64,000 bases of DNA, from positions 1 through 64,000 of the forward strand of contig NZ_JAODLR010000019.1 of the NCBI RefSeq assembly GCF_025960875.1, read 5' to 3'. Shown here piece by piece: positions 25,376 through 34,294 of the stretch. Below the pieces are notes generated by a model, which was given only the letters and a program-made list of their open reading frames with translations, had not been told where the DNA came from and did not search any database. The number at the start of each line of letters is the position of its first letter. The stretch's first letter is position 1. The translations under genes were made by a program, and so were the position numbers. This stretch comes from Crystallibacter permensis. GTDB lineage: Bacteria > Actinomycetota > Actinomycetes > Actinomycetales > Micrococcaceae.

Positions 25376-26200
25376 TTAGGCCCTTCGACCCGAGAGTTGG
25401 CGGGCTGTTACACCAATCACCGCGGCAGCCAATCCCGCCCCGGCGAGCACGACGGCCCAGGGCTGGAAAGACGTTGCCGCGAGTTCGACGAACCGAGCGG
25501 TAAAGGCATCGGCAACAGGGCCGGCCGCATCGTGCTGCGCAGCCACGTCCGGGGCCGCCTCCGCTGCCAGCCAGAATCCGACGGCGAGAATAACTGCGCC
25601 GACACCAAGCCAGGCAAGGGCAGTCGACGCCCTTCTCGCTACCAACAGGGTCAGCAACAGGCCGGCCAACGCTCCTGCCGCGATCCAGCGCCACTCGTTG
25701 GCAACACGCTGTACAAGGTCGACCGATTGCAGCTGATCTGCCTGGCCGATATCGACAATGAGCTCCTCTTGTACGGGGATCTCTGTGCCTAAGGTGTCCG
25801 CTACCCGCTGAATCGCCAAGGCAACAATGGGAGCGATATCAAGCCGCAGGGCCCCCTCATCCGGGCCTTCTGCCTCCAGCGTCAGAGTATGGGACTTCGC
25901 CAAAGCTTCATTCCATGCCTGCGGGAACTCTTCCAGTCCGGTGACGGCTCCGGCGGCCCTGGCGATGATGGGATCAACCAGCTCCTGGAGCCCCGGCGGC
26001 AGCTGGCTTTGGTTGCGCACCTCTTCCGCGATGGCTTCTGCCAGGGCGCTGCGGAAGTGTGGGTCCTGCCCCATGGGTGCCGCCAATTCGACGAAGCCTT
26101 GCTGGTTCGTCAGGTTCTGGCTGGTCCATGCCGCAGGCACGGCGACGGCTGTCATCACCAATGTGACCAGGCCAAGGATCAAGGCAAGGACGGAACGCAT
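25376..26200 (-). CDS. Membrane protein of unknown function
   Basis: A 274-residue protein. An N-terminal helix (about 3-24) leads to an extracytoplasmic domain of about 140 residues (about 28-170) with GQDPHFRSALAEAIAEEV and a predominantly helical look. Three further membrane segments follow at about 171-190, 192-213 and 243-265. AGGAG lies 7 nt before the ATG. I do not recognise the family with certainty. It is upstream of ispH by 16 bp on the same strand and divergent from xseA. No catalytic motif is visible. Confidence 0.75.
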   Translation of the reverse strand: MRSVLALILGLVTLVMTAVAVPAAWTSQNLTNQQGFVELAAPMGQDPHFRSALAEAIAEEVRNQSQLPPGLQELVDPIIARAAGAVTGLEEFPQAWNEALAKSHTLTLEAEGPDEGALRLDIAPIVALAIQRVADTLGTEIPVQEELIVDIGQADQLQSVDLVQRVANEWRWIAAGALAGLLLTLLVARRASTALAWLGVGAVILAVGFWLAAEAAPDVAAQHDAAGPVADAFTARFVELAATSFQPWAVVLAGAGLAAAVIGVTARQLSGRRA

Positions 26201-26348
26201 CCGCAGGCTCCTCTCCGCCGGCTTCCAGAGAGGCGCAGGATGCCTCTTGGGATAAGTAGAACAGAATCAATAATGTCTGCGATAGCTGATAAGAATGTAA
26301 GGATCGCTGTACTGTAGCTGCGCCAAGCATCGCCGAGAGGGACACTAC

Positions 26349-27623
26349 GTGAACCAGAACCCGGGGCCACCCACCGGTGGCCAGCTGGATGCCCCGGCCA
26401 AGCCATCCACACTGCCTGCTACCGCCATGGAGACCTCGGCGGAGAATCCCTGGCCATTGCGGCTGCTTTCGCAGAAGCTCAAGAGCCACATTGACCGTGT
26501 CCCGCCCACCTGGATCGAAGGCCAGGTGATTGAGCTCAACAGGCGGAACAATGTCACGTACCTCACGCTGCGGGACACGGAAGCGGAAGCATCGTTCAGC
26601 CTCGTGGCCTGGGGAAGTGTCATGGCCCGGCTGGAGTTTCCACTTGAGCCGGGATCGCGCGTCGTGGCGCAGTTGAAGCCGGATCTATACGTCAAGACAG
26701 GCCGGCTCTCGATGCAAACCCGCGATATCCGCCCTGTGGGTCTGGGCGATCTGCTGGCGCGCCTCGAACGGCTTCGCCATGCCCTTGCCGCCGAGGGACT
26801 CTTCGCGCTCGAACGCAAGAAACCGCTTCCCATGCTGCCACACCGCATCGGGCTGATTACCGGCCGCGACTCGGATGCCATGAAAGACGTTATCCGCAAC
26901 GCTTCCCTGCGCTGGCCGGCCGTGGCCTTCGAAGTACGGGAAGTCGCTGTCCAGGGTGTTAATGCCGTAACCCAGATCCAGCGCGCATTGCTGGAACTGG
27001 ACGCCCGCGAGGATGTCGACGTCATTGTCATTGCCCGCGGTGGCGGATCCCTCGAAGACCTGCTGCCCTTCAGCAGTGAGGATCTGATCCGCGCGGTTTC
27101 GGCTGCCCGCACGCCCGTGGTCAGCGCTATCGGACACGAAGCGGACCGTCCCCTGCTGGACGAGGTCGCGGATCTCCGCGCTTCCACTCCGACCGATGCC
27201 GCAAAGCGTATTGTCCCCGACGTTAACGAGGAGCTCGCCAGGATCGCCCAGGCACGGCAGATGCTGGACCGCAGGGTGGACCAGTTGATCCGGGTCGAGA
27301 GCGAGCGGCTGACAGCTATCCGTTCCCGTCCCGTTCTGGCCAATCCAGCCAGCATGGTGGAAGCCCGGCACGAGGACCTGCAGCGTTTGTCCACACGCGC
27401 TTACAACTGCATCTCGGCCGCCGTACACAGGGACTCGGACCGCATCGCCCATCTCAGGGCGCAGGTTCGTTCCCTCTCGCCCCAAAACACCTTGGACCGT
27501 GGCTACGCCGTCGTACAGCTTCCGGACGGAAGCGTCCTGCGCGACAGCTCTGACGCCGCGGCGGGAACGCGGCTTCGCGTGCGTGTTTCCGTCGGCGAAC
27601 TGTCCGCCGACGTCGCTCCGTAA
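26349..27623 (+). CDS. xseA: Exodeoxyribonuclease VII large subunit
   Basis: Catalytic subunit of the ExoVII complex that degrades single-stranded DNA. The protein has 424 residues. The OB-fold domain (about 40-135) contains PPTWIEGQVIELNRRNNVTYLTLRD. The catalytic domain shows IGLITGRDSDAMKDV, VDVIVIARGGGSLEDLLPFSSEDLIRA and TPVVSAIGHEADRPLLDEVADLRASTPTDAA. A helical region and the C-terminal segment NTLDRGYAVVQ follow. The GTG at 26349 has GAGAGGG about 8 nt upstream. A TACTGT -10-like element is near 26311. The small subunit gene follows after 38 bp. Confidence 0.95.
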   Translation: MNQNPGPPTGGQLDAPAKPSTLPATAMETSAENPWPLRLLSQKLKSHIDRVPPTWIEGQVIELNRRNNVTYLTLRDTEAEASFSLVAWGSVMARLEFPLEPGSRVVAQLKPDLYVKTGRLSMQTRDIRPVGLGDLLARLERLRHALAAEGLFALERKKPLPMLPHRIGLITGRDSDAMKDVIRNASLRWPAVAFEVREVAVQGVNAVTQIQRALLELDAREDVDVIVIARGGGSLEDLLPFSSEDLIRAVSAARTPVVSAIGHEADRPLLDEVADLRASTPTDAAKRIVPDVNEELARIAQARQMLDRRVDQLIRVESERLTAIRSRPVLANPASMVEARHEDLQRLSTRAYNCISAAVHRDSDRIAHLRAQVRSLSPQNTLDRGYAVVQLPDGSVLRDSSDAAAGTRLRVRVSVGELSADVAP

Positions 27624-27661
27624 TACTGAACAACACCATCAATCCGAAAGCGGGAACCAGC

Positions 27662-27928
27662 ATGGATGCCAAGAATTCCGTCGAAATTGCCGATGTCGCA
27701 TCGCTGAGCTACGAGCAGGCACGGGAGGAACTCGTCGCCGTTGTAAGCCAGCTGGAAACCGGCGGGGCCAGTCTTGAACAGTCGTTAGCCCTATGGGAAC
27801 GCGGTGAAGCCCTGGCCGCCCGGTGCGAAACGTGGCTGGAAGGGGCCCGGCAACGCCTCGACGCAGCCAGGGCCAACGCGGCTGGCGGACCGGAGGCAAC
27901 AGGAATGGCGGAACCAGGCAGGGACTAA
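27662..27928 (+). CDS. xseB: Exodeoxyribonuclease VII small subunit
   Basis: An 88-residue helical-hairpin protein that forms the multi-copy part of ExoVII. SYEQAREELVAVVSQLETGGASLEQSLALWERGEALAARCETWLEGARQRLD is the full family pattern (residues about 16-68). It lies 38 bp after xseA on the same strand. The short polar C-terminal tail is variable in the family. It converges with the PPK2 gene with only 9 bp between the stop codons and no terminator visible. Confidence 0.93.
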   Translation: MDAKNSVEIADVASLSYEQAREELVAVVSQLETGGASLEQSLALWERGEALAARCETWLEGARQRLDAARANAAGGPEATGMAEPGRD

Positions 27929-27937
27929 CCTTCGTGG

Positions 27938-28789
27938 TCAGCTTTCAGCCAACCGCTTTTTCTCTGCCGCCACGTCGAAATCCGCCCTCGGCCACTGGGG
28001 ATTGATGTCTTCGAGTACATCGATCAGCAGCTGTTGGACTGCGAGCCGCGCGTACCATTTCTTGTCCGCCGGGACCACGTACCAAGGCGCGATATCTGTG
28101 CTGGTGCGTTCCAAAGCCATTTGGTACGCCTGCTGGTACTGGTCCCAGAATGAGCGGTCATCGACGTCGCCGGGGTTGTACTTCCAGTGCTTATCCGGCC
28201 GGTCCAGCCGTTCCTGCAGCCGGCCTTTCTGCTCATCCTTGCTGATGTGCAGCATGACTTTGATGATGCGGGTACCGCCCGCGGCGACCCTGGCCTCAAA
28301 GTCCCTGATGATGCTGTAGCGCTGTTCAATCTCGTCGGCGGGAGAGAGCTTGCGGACCCGTTGGACCAGCACGTCCTCGTAATGCGAGCGGTCAAAGACA
28401 CCGATGATGCCAGGCTCCGGCAGCTCTTTTTCGATCCGCCACAGGAAGCCCTTGGACTGTTCCTCCGCCGTCGGTGCTTTGAACGCCTTGTGGTGGATGC
28501 CTTGCGGATCGGCTGCTCCGATGACATGGCGGACGATGCTGCCCTTGCCGCCGGTGTCCATGGCCTGCAGGACCAGCAGCACGCTCTCGCGGGCGCCGAA
28601 CCGGCTCTGGGCGAACAGCTTCTCCTGCAGTTCCGTGAGCTGCTCGTCCTCCCGGTCGAGGAGTTCTTTGCCTGCCTCCTTATCGCCGGTAAACCCCGGG
28701 GTCGATCCGGGGTCGACATGGCGCAGGTCGAAGCCCGTCTGCACTCGCAGCAGGACGGTCGGACTCGGGCTGAACGCGGTGGTCTCCAT
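27938..28789 (-). CDS. PPK2-family polyphosphate kinase
   Basis: A 283-residue PPK2-type enzyme that transfers phosphate between polyphosphate and nucleotides. Motifs: Walker A VLLVLQAMDTGGKGSIVRHV at about residue 70, FDRSHYEDVLVQRV (Walker B and catalytic Arg) near 148, and the lid region RIIKVMLHISKDEQKGRLQERL near 188. The RPDKHWKYNPGD and PWYVVPADKKWYARLAV segments are typical of the class that phosphorylates nucleoside mono- or diphosphates. The ATG at 28789 shares one base with the stop of the aminotransferase gene (TAATG), so they are coupled. A frame of about 155 codons upstream is out-of-frame aminotransferase. Substrate class (I, II or III) cannot be settled by eye. Confidence 0.88.
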   Translation of the reverse strand: METTAFSPSPTVLLRVQTGFDLRHVDPGSTPGFTGDKEAGKELLDREDEQLTELQEKLFAQSRFGARESVLLVLQAMDTGGKGSIVRHVIGAADPQGIHHKAFKAPTAEEQSKGFLWRIEKELPEPGIIGVFDRSHYEDVLVQRVRKLSPADEIEQRYSIIRDFEARVAAGGTRIIKVMLHISKDEQKGRLQERLDRPDKHWKYNPGDVDDRSFWDQYQQAYQMALERTSTDIAPWYVVPADKKWYARLAVQQLLIDVLEDINPQWPRADFDVAAEKKRLAES

Positions 28790-30003
28790 TACGGCTTGTA
28801 CGTACTCAGGAATTCGGCGATCCGGTTGACGGCTTCCTCGAGGATGCCGACGTTGGGCAGGGTCACAAGCCGGAAATGGTCCGGTTTGTGCCAGTTGAAA
28901 GCGCGCCCGTGGGAGACGAGGATCTTTTGCTGCTTGAGCAGATCCAGCGCAAACTTCTCGTCGTCCTTGATCGGGTACACGTCCGGGTCCAGCTTGGGAA
29001 ACAGGTAGAGGGCTCCCCTGGCCTGCTGGGTGCTGACGCCGGGAATGGCATTGAGCATTTCGTAGGCCTTGTCCCGCTGTTCCAGCAACCGGCCTCCGGG
29101 CAGGATCAGATCGTTGATGCTTTGGTAGCCCCCGAGTGCCGTCTGGATGGCATGCTGCGCGGGAACATTCGCGCACAAACGCATGTTGGTCAACAGGTTG
29201 ATGCCTTCGATGTAGTCCGTAGCCAGGTGTTTCGGCCCGGAGATGGCCATCCACCCGCTGCGGAATCCGCAGACCCGGTAGGCCTTGGACAGCCCGCTGA
29301 AGGTCATGACCAGCACGTCGTCGGCCAGCAGAGCTGTATTTACATGCTGCGCATCCTCATAAAGGATTTTCTCGTAGATTTCGTCCGAGAACACCACCAG
29401 ATTGTGCTTCCGGGCCAGTTCGAGCATTCCCTCGAGCACTTGTTGCGGGTACACCGCACCGGTGGGGTTGTTCGGATTGATGATCACGATGCCCTTGGTA
29501 TTGGGCGTGATCTTTCGCTCCAGATCCTCCAGATCCGGCAGCCATCCTTCTTCCTCCACACACAGGTAATGGATGGGATGGCCGCCGGCCAGGCTCACGG
29601 AGGCAGTCCAGAGGGGATAGTCGGGCGCGGGGATCAGCACCTCGTCGCCGTTGTTGAGCAGCGCCTGCAGGCTCATGGTGATCAGTTCGCTGACCCCGTT
29701 GCCCAGGTAGACATCGTCAACGCCGATGTCCTGGATGCCGCGGGTCTGGTAATACTGCGACACCGCGGTCCGGGCCGAGAAGATCCCGCGGGAATCGCTG
29801 TAGCCCTGGGCATCGGGCAGGTTCCGGATCATGTCCACGAGGATGGCATCCGGCGCTTCGAACCCGAAGGGCGCCGGATTTCCGATGTTCAGCTTCAGGA
29901 TCCGGTGGCCCTCGGACTCCATGCGTTGCGCATGCTCAAGCAGCGGACCGCGGATATCGTAAAGGACGTTATGAAGCTTGTTGGACTGCTTGAACTGGGC
30001 CAT
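28789..30003 (-). CDS. Alanine-type aminotransferase (AlaA-like)
   Basis: A PLP enzyme of 404 residues, close in pattern to AlaA, which makes alanine from pyruvate with glutamate. Visible motifs: DIRGPLLEHAQRMESEGHRILKLNIGNPAPFGF at the N-terminus, IINPNNPTGAVYP, DEIYEKILY and the Schiff-base Lys in TFSGLSKAYRVCGFRSGWM near residue 245. A C-terminal Arg for carboxylate binding lies in the DHFRLVTLPN segment. The start MAQFKQSNKLHNVLYDIRG is the family N-terminus. It is directly followed by the PPK2 gene and lies 28 bp after the OpuC-type lipoprotein gene. Confidence 0.88.
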   Translation of the reverse strand: MAQFKQSNKLHNVLYDIRGPLLEHAQRMESEGHRILKLNIGNPAPFGFEAPDAILVDMIRNLPDAQGYSDSRGIFSARTAVSQYYQTRGIQDIGVDDVYLGNGVSELITMSLQALLNNGDEVLIPAPDYPLWTASVSLAGGHPIHYLCVEEEGWLPDLEDLERKITPNTKGIVIINPNNPTGAVYPQQVLEGMLELARKHNLVVFSDEIYEKILYEDAQHVNTALLADDVLVMTFSGLSKAYRVCGFRSGWMAISGPKHLATDYIEGINLLTNMRLCANVPAQHAIQTALGGYQSINDLILPGGRLLEQRDKAYEMLNAIPGVSTQQARGALYLFPKLDPDVYPIKDDEKFALDLLKQQKILVSHGRAFNWHKPDHFRLVTLPNVGILEEAVNRIAEFLSTYKP

Positions 30004-30031
30004 TTAAGCATCTTCGCATATCGGAACGGGT

Positions 30032-30982
30032 TTACTTCGTCAGCCCGTTTTCGCTAAGCCAGTCCGCCGCCGCGTCTGCCGGATTGCGCTTTTCGTCCCC
30101 GCTGACCTGACGGTTGAGATCAATCAGGTCTTCCGTGGTCAGCGCGGCTGAGACGTCGTTCAGCACCTCTGCCGCTTCCTCGCTGACTTTGTCCTGATTC
30201 ACCAAGGGAAGCACCTGCTGGGCGATGAAGTTATTCTTCGGGTCCTCCAGCACCACCAGGTCATTATCCTCGATCGACGGTGTTGTGGTGTAGATGTCAG
30301 CGATCTGGATCTGGTCGGTAATCAGCGCCTGCAGGGTGGCCGGGCCGCCGCCGTCGTTAATCGGTTCGAAGGACTTCGGTTCGCAGCCGTAGTTCTCCTT
30401 CAGCCCGGGCAGCCCGTATTCACGCTCGGCGAATTCAGGATTGGCGCCGAGCACCAACTCGTCGCACACCGGCCCCAAGTCTGCGATGCTCTCGAGCTGG
30501 TACTTCTCGGCGGTGGCTTTGGTGACCACCATGGCGTCCTTGCTTTCGGCGGAGGCCGGTTCCAGGACGCCCAGTCCCTCCGGCAAGGCAGCGGGAAGGG
30601 CATCCATGATCTCCCCGGCGGAAGCAGCCGTTGCCTCGGGATCCAGGAACAACAACAGGTTGCCGCTGTAGTCGGGAACGACGTCCACGGACCCTTCTTC
30701 AACCGCCTTCACATATACCTCCCGGGAACCGATGCCGGGCTTGGTGGTGACATCGAAACCCGCAGCGGTAAGCGCGCCGGCATAGATCTCGGCGACGATC
30801 TGGCTTTCGGGGAAGTTGGCGGATCCGACCACCAGGGAACCGGTTGCGCCTGAACTGGCGGCGGTATCGGACGACCCCTCCAACGGATTGGAATTGGCGC
30901 CGCATGCCGTCAGCGTGACGGTCAGGGCGGTCATGGCTGCCGCCGCCAACATTGCCCGGCGTGAGGATGTCTGGATCTTCAA
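30032..30982 (-). CDS. Glycine betaine/choline-type binding lipoprotein (OpuCC/ProX-like)
   Basis: Extracytoplasmic substrate-binding lipoprotein of 316 residues for a compatible-solute importer. The signal peptide has SSRRAMLAAAAMTALTVTLTAC, with the lipobox LTAC near residue 27 and a twin Arg in the n-region. The OpuAC/QAT-type domain shows LVVGSANFPESQIVAEIYAGAL at its start. I place the start at TTG 30982 because AAAGGAG lies 5 nt upstream. The in-frame ATG 13 codons earlier is inside the upstream permease gene and has no such site. The transporter genes upstream overlap, so all four form an operon. The aromatic cage cannot be confirmed by eye. Confidence 0.88.
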   Translation of the reverse strand: MKIQTSSRRAMLAAAAMTALTVTLTACGANSNPLEGSSDTAASSGATGSLVVGSANFPESQIVAEIYAGALTAAGFDVTTKPGIGSREVYVKAVEEGSVDVVPDYSGNLLLFLDPEATAASAGEIMDALPAALPEGLGVLEPASAESKDAMVVTKATAEKYQLESIADLGPVCDELVLGANPEFAEREYGLPGLKENYGCEPKSFEPINDGGGPATLQALITDQIQIADIYTTTPSIEDNDLVVLEDPKNNFIAQQVLPLVNQDKVSEEAAEVLNDVSAALTTEDLIDLNRQVSGDEKRNPADAAADWLSENGLTK

Positions 30983-30992
30983 GGCTTCTCCT

Positions 30993-31712
30993 TTACTGGC
31001 CGGCACCCGGGGCGCCAACATTCTTCGTTCCCTGCCCCGGCGAGGCCGGGGAAGACTTCAAACCTGGTGAGACCGCGTACTTTTGCACCAGCGAGAGGAT
31101 CAAATCGACAATCAGCGCCAGCACCGCAATCAGAATAGCGCCCGCAAACAGCCGGACGGGGTCGCTGACGGCTAATCCGTCGATCAGATACCGGCCCAGC
31201 CCGCCCAGATTGATGTAAGCAACGACGGCGACAGTCGAGATGACCTGCAGCACCGCGGCCCGCATACCGCCAAGCATCACCGGCAGGGCGTTAGGCAGTT
31301 CCACCCGCACCAGAACCTGCCACTCGGTCATGCCGAGACCGCGTGCGGCGTCCAGCAGTTGCCGGTCCACCGCCGCGATCCCCGAGTAGGTGCCGGCCAA
31401 CAGCGGCGGGACAGTCAGGATGACGAGTGCGTAAATGGGCGGCATCAGGCCCAGGCCCATCAGGATGACAAACAGCGTCAGCAGGCCCAGCGTGGGCAGG
31501 GCCCGCAGTGCGCTGGCTGCCGAGACCACGGCGACCTTGCCCTTGCCGGTATGCCCCACGTACAGGCCCGCCGGAATGGCGATGGCCGCGGCGATCAACA
31601 GCGTCAGGACCGTATACCAGAGGTGCTCCCCCAGCCGGGCAGGAATTCCAGCCGGCCCGGACCATTGGGCGGGGTCCGCCAACCACAGACCAACCTGCTC
31701 AAAGAGATTCAT
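30993..31712 (-). CDS. Glycine betaine-type ABC permease (OpuCD-like)
   Basis: Inner-membrane permease of 239 residues with about six helices. ARLGEHLWYTVLTLLIAAAIAIPAG at the start and the EAA-type loop DAARGLGMTEWQVLVRVELPNALPVMLGGMRAA near 140 are of the ProW/OpuC type. The start MNLFEQVG at 31712 lies inside the end of the preceding permease gene (14-bp overlap). The last residues (SPGLKSSPASPGQGTKN) form a polar tail. It works with the permease at 31699-32454 as a heterodimer. Confidence 0.88.
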   Translation of the reverse strand: MNLFEQVGLWLADPAQWSGPAGIPARLGEHLWYTVLTLLIAAAIAIPAGLYVGHTGKGKVAVVSAASALRALPTLGLLTLFVILMGLGLMPPIYALVILTVPPLLAGTYSGIAAVDRQLLDAARGLGMTEWQVLVRVELPNALPVMLGGMRAAVLQVISTVAVVAYINLGGLGRYLIDGLAVSDPVRLFAGAILIAVLALIVDLILSLVQKYAVSPGLKSSPASPGQGTKNVGAPGAGQ

Positions 31713-32454
31713 GCAGCACCGCCGTTTCGGCCGCATCAGGACGGCGCACGGTACCGGCGCTATCCCCACTGGCGGAGTTGTCCGGGCCGGACGTGGCCGT
31801 CACCTGTTTACGTCCGGCCTTGCGGTGCCGGTTCCAGGGCGTGAGCAGGTGCTCCAGGCCCACGAGGACAAAGTCCATCAGCAGCGCCAGGATCAGCGTC
31901 ATCACGATCCCGACGACGATCTCGGTCAGGAAGTTCCGCAGCAGCCCGTCAGTGAAGAGCACGCCGAGATTGCGGATGCCGATCAGTGCCCCCACGCTGG
32001 CCAGCGAAATGTTGCTGACCGACACCACGCGCAGGCCGGCAAAAAGGACGGGCACGGCCAGCGGCAGGTCCACGGCGAAGAACCGTCGGAACGGCCGGTA
32101 TCCCATAGCTACGGCGGCTTGCCGGACGCCGTCGTCAATTGACTCCAGTGCGTCGACGACGGAGCGCACCAGCAACGCGATGGCATAGACAGTCAGGGCG
32201 ACAATCAGATTGGCCGGGTCCAGAATCATGGTGCCCAGGATGACCGGAAGAATGACGAACAGGGCCAGGGACGGAATGGTGTAGAGCACCGAACTGACCG
32301 ACAGGATCACGCCGCGGACCGGCGGAAGGCGCCAGGCCAGGTAGCCGAGGGGTACCGATATCAGCAATCCCAGCACGAGCGGCAGCACCGACTGGTAGAG
32401 ATGGTGCCCGGAGAGCTCCAGCACAAAGGGCAGATTGGCCAGGAACCAGTCCAT
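31699..32454 (-). CDS. Glycine betaine-type ABC permease (OpuCB-like)
   Basis: Inner-membrane permease of 251 residues. The start MDWFLANLPFVLELSGHHLYQSVLPLVLGLLISVPLG is typical of the OpuCB family. The EAA loop (DGVRQAAVAMGYRPFRRFFAVDLPLAVPVLFAGLRVV) lies near residue 110-145. The ATG overlaps the stop of the ATPase gene by one base (TAATG). The C-terminal tail of about 40 residues is polar and partly variable. Confidence 0.88.
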   Translation of the reverse strand: MDWFLANLPFVLELSGHHLYQSVLPLVLGLLISVPLGYLAWRLPPVRGVILSVSSVLYTIPSLALFVILPVILGTMILDPANLIVALTVYAIALLVRSVVDALESIDDGVRQAAVAMGYRPFRRFFAVDLPLAVPVLFAGLRVVSVSNISLASVGALIGIRNLGVLFTDGLLRNFLTEIVVGIVMTLILALLMDFVLVGLEHLLTPWNRHRKAGRKQVTATSGPDNSASGDSAGTVRRPDAAETAVLHESL

Positions 32455-33572
32455 TAGCCGCGGCGCTCCGCGTCCAGCCGCTGGAGCACCTCGCCGGCGT
32501 CCACCAGTCCGGCTACCTTGCCGGCAGCGTCCACTGCCACGCCTTGGCCGGAGGGAGAGGACAGGGCGGCGTCCAGCGCCTGCCGGAGTGAACTGCCTAT
32601 GGTGAACAAGGAGCCACCGGTGACCGCCGCTGCGGGCGTACGCTGTCCGGGCGGCAGCCACCCGAGGGGCGCACCGCCGTCGTCGGTTATCAGCAGCCAG
32701 CCTTCGGCAGGCATCGACGCCAGGGCCCCGGCCGTCGCCGTGGCCGCGGGCAGCAGCGGCAAGTCCCGGGCGGAGGCAAACGAGAGCGAGCGGAAGCCGC
32801 GGTCCCGGCCAACGAACCCGGCCACGAAATCGTCTACCGGCGCGCGTAACAGCTCCTCCGGCGGCGCGTACTGCGCCAAGCGGCCGCCGGTGGCGAAGAC
32901 GGCCACCTTGTCCCCGATGACCGTGGCCTCGTCGATGTCGTGGGTGACAAACACGATCGTTTTCGCCAGTTCCTGCTGCAGCCGCAGCAACTCCTGCTGC
33001 AGTTCCGCGCGCACCACCGGATCCACTGCGCTGAAGGGCTCGTCCATGAGCAGGATCGGCGGATCCGCGGCGAGCGCCCGGGCCACCCCCACGCGCTGCT
33101 GCTGGCCGCCGGAGAGCTGCGCGGGGTAGCGCTTGCCCAGGGCCGGTGAAAGACCGACGACGGCGAGCAGTTCCTCGGCGCGGATTCTCGCTTGCCGCCG
33201 CGGGACACCGTTAAGGCGGGGAACGGTGGCGATGTTGTCCAGCACGCTCCGGTGCGGCAGCAGGCCCGAGGACTGCAGCACGTAGCCCATTGAACGCCGC
33301 AGCGCCGCAGCAGGCTGCGCCGAGACGTCCTGTCCGTCCACCAGCACTGTGCCCTCGGTGGGCTCCACCATGCGGTTGATCATCCGCAGCGACGTGGTCT
33401 TGCCGCACCCGGACGGACCGACGAACACGGTGATGGCTCCGCGGTCAATCTCCAGGTTCAGGTTATGCACCGCCGGCTGCCCCGACGCGTAGCTCTTCGA
33501 CACGTTGCGGAACTGGACCATGGGCGAGTTGCCCGCGCTGGCCGGCGGGGCCACAGACTGGGCTTCGGTCAT
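32454..33572 (-). CDS. Glycine betaine-type ABC ATPase with CBS region (OpuCA-like)
   Basis: ATP-binding subunit of 372 residues. Walker A GPSGCGKTTSLRM (about 53), signature LSGGQQQRVGVARALAADP and Walker B ILLMDEPFSAVDP mark the ABC domain (about 18-255). The C-terminal third (about 280-370), with GWLLITDDGGAPLGWLPPGQRT and GVAVDAAGKVAGLVDAGEVLQRL, reads as a CBS pair. In OpuA-type systems that element senses ionic strength, so osmotic gating is plausible but inferred. The start MTEAQSVA at 33572 overlaps the NUDIX stop as ATGA, so the transporter is coupled to the NUDIX gene. Confidence 0.9.
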   Translation of the reverse strand: MTEAQSVAPPASAGNSPMVQFRNVSKSYASGQPAVHNLNLEIDRGAITVFVGPSGCGKTTSLRMINRMVEPTEGTVLVDGQDVSAQPAAALRRSMGYVLQSSGLLPHRSVLDNIATVPRLNGVPRRQARIRAEELLAVVGLSPALGKRYPAQLSGGQQQRVGVARALAADPPILLMDEPFSAVDPVVRAELQQELLRLQQELAKTIVFVTHDIDEATVIGDKVAVFATGGRLAQYAPPEELLRAPVDDFVAGFVGRDRGFRSLSFASARDLPLLPAATATAGALASMPAEGWLLITDDGGAPLGWLPPGQRTPAAAVTGGSLFTIGSSLRQALDAALSSPSGQGVAVDAAGKVAGLVDAGEVLQRLDAERRG

Positions 33573-34090
33573 CGTGCCTCGCTCTCTGTCCTGGTCGGCG
33601 CACCGTATTGCGGCACGGTCCCGGGACTCCTGACAGCTTGGCTGATGGAAGCTGTCCCGGCAGCCGGTTCCGCGAAATAGAGGCTCAGGCCGACATCCAC
33701 CAGGTCCACCCGGTCCAGTGCTGCGACGTCGTCCAGCTGGATCCACTTTGCCTGATCCGTCGATCCCTGGAGCTCATGCGCTAAATCACCGCTCGTCACA
33801 GTAGCAGCGTAAATGATCCGCAGGGCGTGCAGCGGCACCTTCCCGCCATGCAGCCGCCGTTCCGCCGGGATGAACTTACTGTCGACGCCGAGCAACCGCC
33901 CCAGTTCCACGGTGTAGCCGGTTTCTTCGGTGATTTCCCGCAAGGCCGCCGTGGGAGCATCTTCCCCCGCTTCAAGCCCGCCACCGGGCAGCGTCCAACG
34001 CGGGGTTCCGGAACCGGTCCATCGTGCCAGCAGCACGGCATTCTCCTGAACGATCACGCCGTAGGCGCCGATGCGAGTATCGAAGGACAT
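33569..34090 (-). CDS. NUDIX hydrolase
   Basis: A 173-residue NUDIX-fold protein. The NUDIX box is intact: G-x5-E-x7-REITEETGY is read as GLEAGEDAPTAALREITEETGY at about residues 38-59. The N-terminal half (SFDTRIGAYGVIVQENAVLLARW) is a usual beta strand pair. A role in sanitising or recycling a nucleoside diphosphate derivative is expected, but the substrate is unknown. The start at 34090 has both GAAAGG directly upstream and TAGACT 7 nt upstream, so it may be leaderless. It heads the OpuC-type operon. Confidence 0.9.
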   Translation of the reverse strand: MSFDTRIGAYGVIVQENAVLLARWTGSGTPRWTLPGGGLEAGEDAPTAALREITEETGYTVELGRLLGVDSKFIPAERRLHGGKVPLHALRIIYAATVTSGDLAHELQGSTDQAKWIQLDDVAALDRVDLVDVGLSLYFAEPAAGTASISQAVRSPGTVPQYGAPTRTESEAR

Positions 34091-34097
34091 GCCTTTC

Positions 34098-34103
34098 AGT
34101 CTA
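34098..34103 (-). promoter_or_regulatory. -10 element, near-leaderless start of the NUDIX gene
   Basis: TAGACT on the minus strand is followed by GAAAGGC (7 nt) and the ATG. Confidence 0.4.
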
Positions 34104-34294
34104 GGCGGGCTTCAACCTGCGCCGCAGAAGCGCCGGGCTGCATTTGGCATAGATCCCTTCGCCATACTTTCGCAAACGTTACTTTGGCCGCCCGAGCGTT
34201 GCGTCCGGGGCCAGCGGGGACTACAACTGAATGCATGGGGATCAGGCCAGCAAGGCATCGCGCGGACCCCGTCCCGCCGGATTGGAGCGTGGCA

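Noticed and set aside
28790-29254. Upstream extension of the PPK2 frame by about 155 codons
   Set aside because: It lies within the aminotransferase gene and has no similarity to PPK2 proteins; the ATG at 28789 fits the coupled TAATG arrangement.
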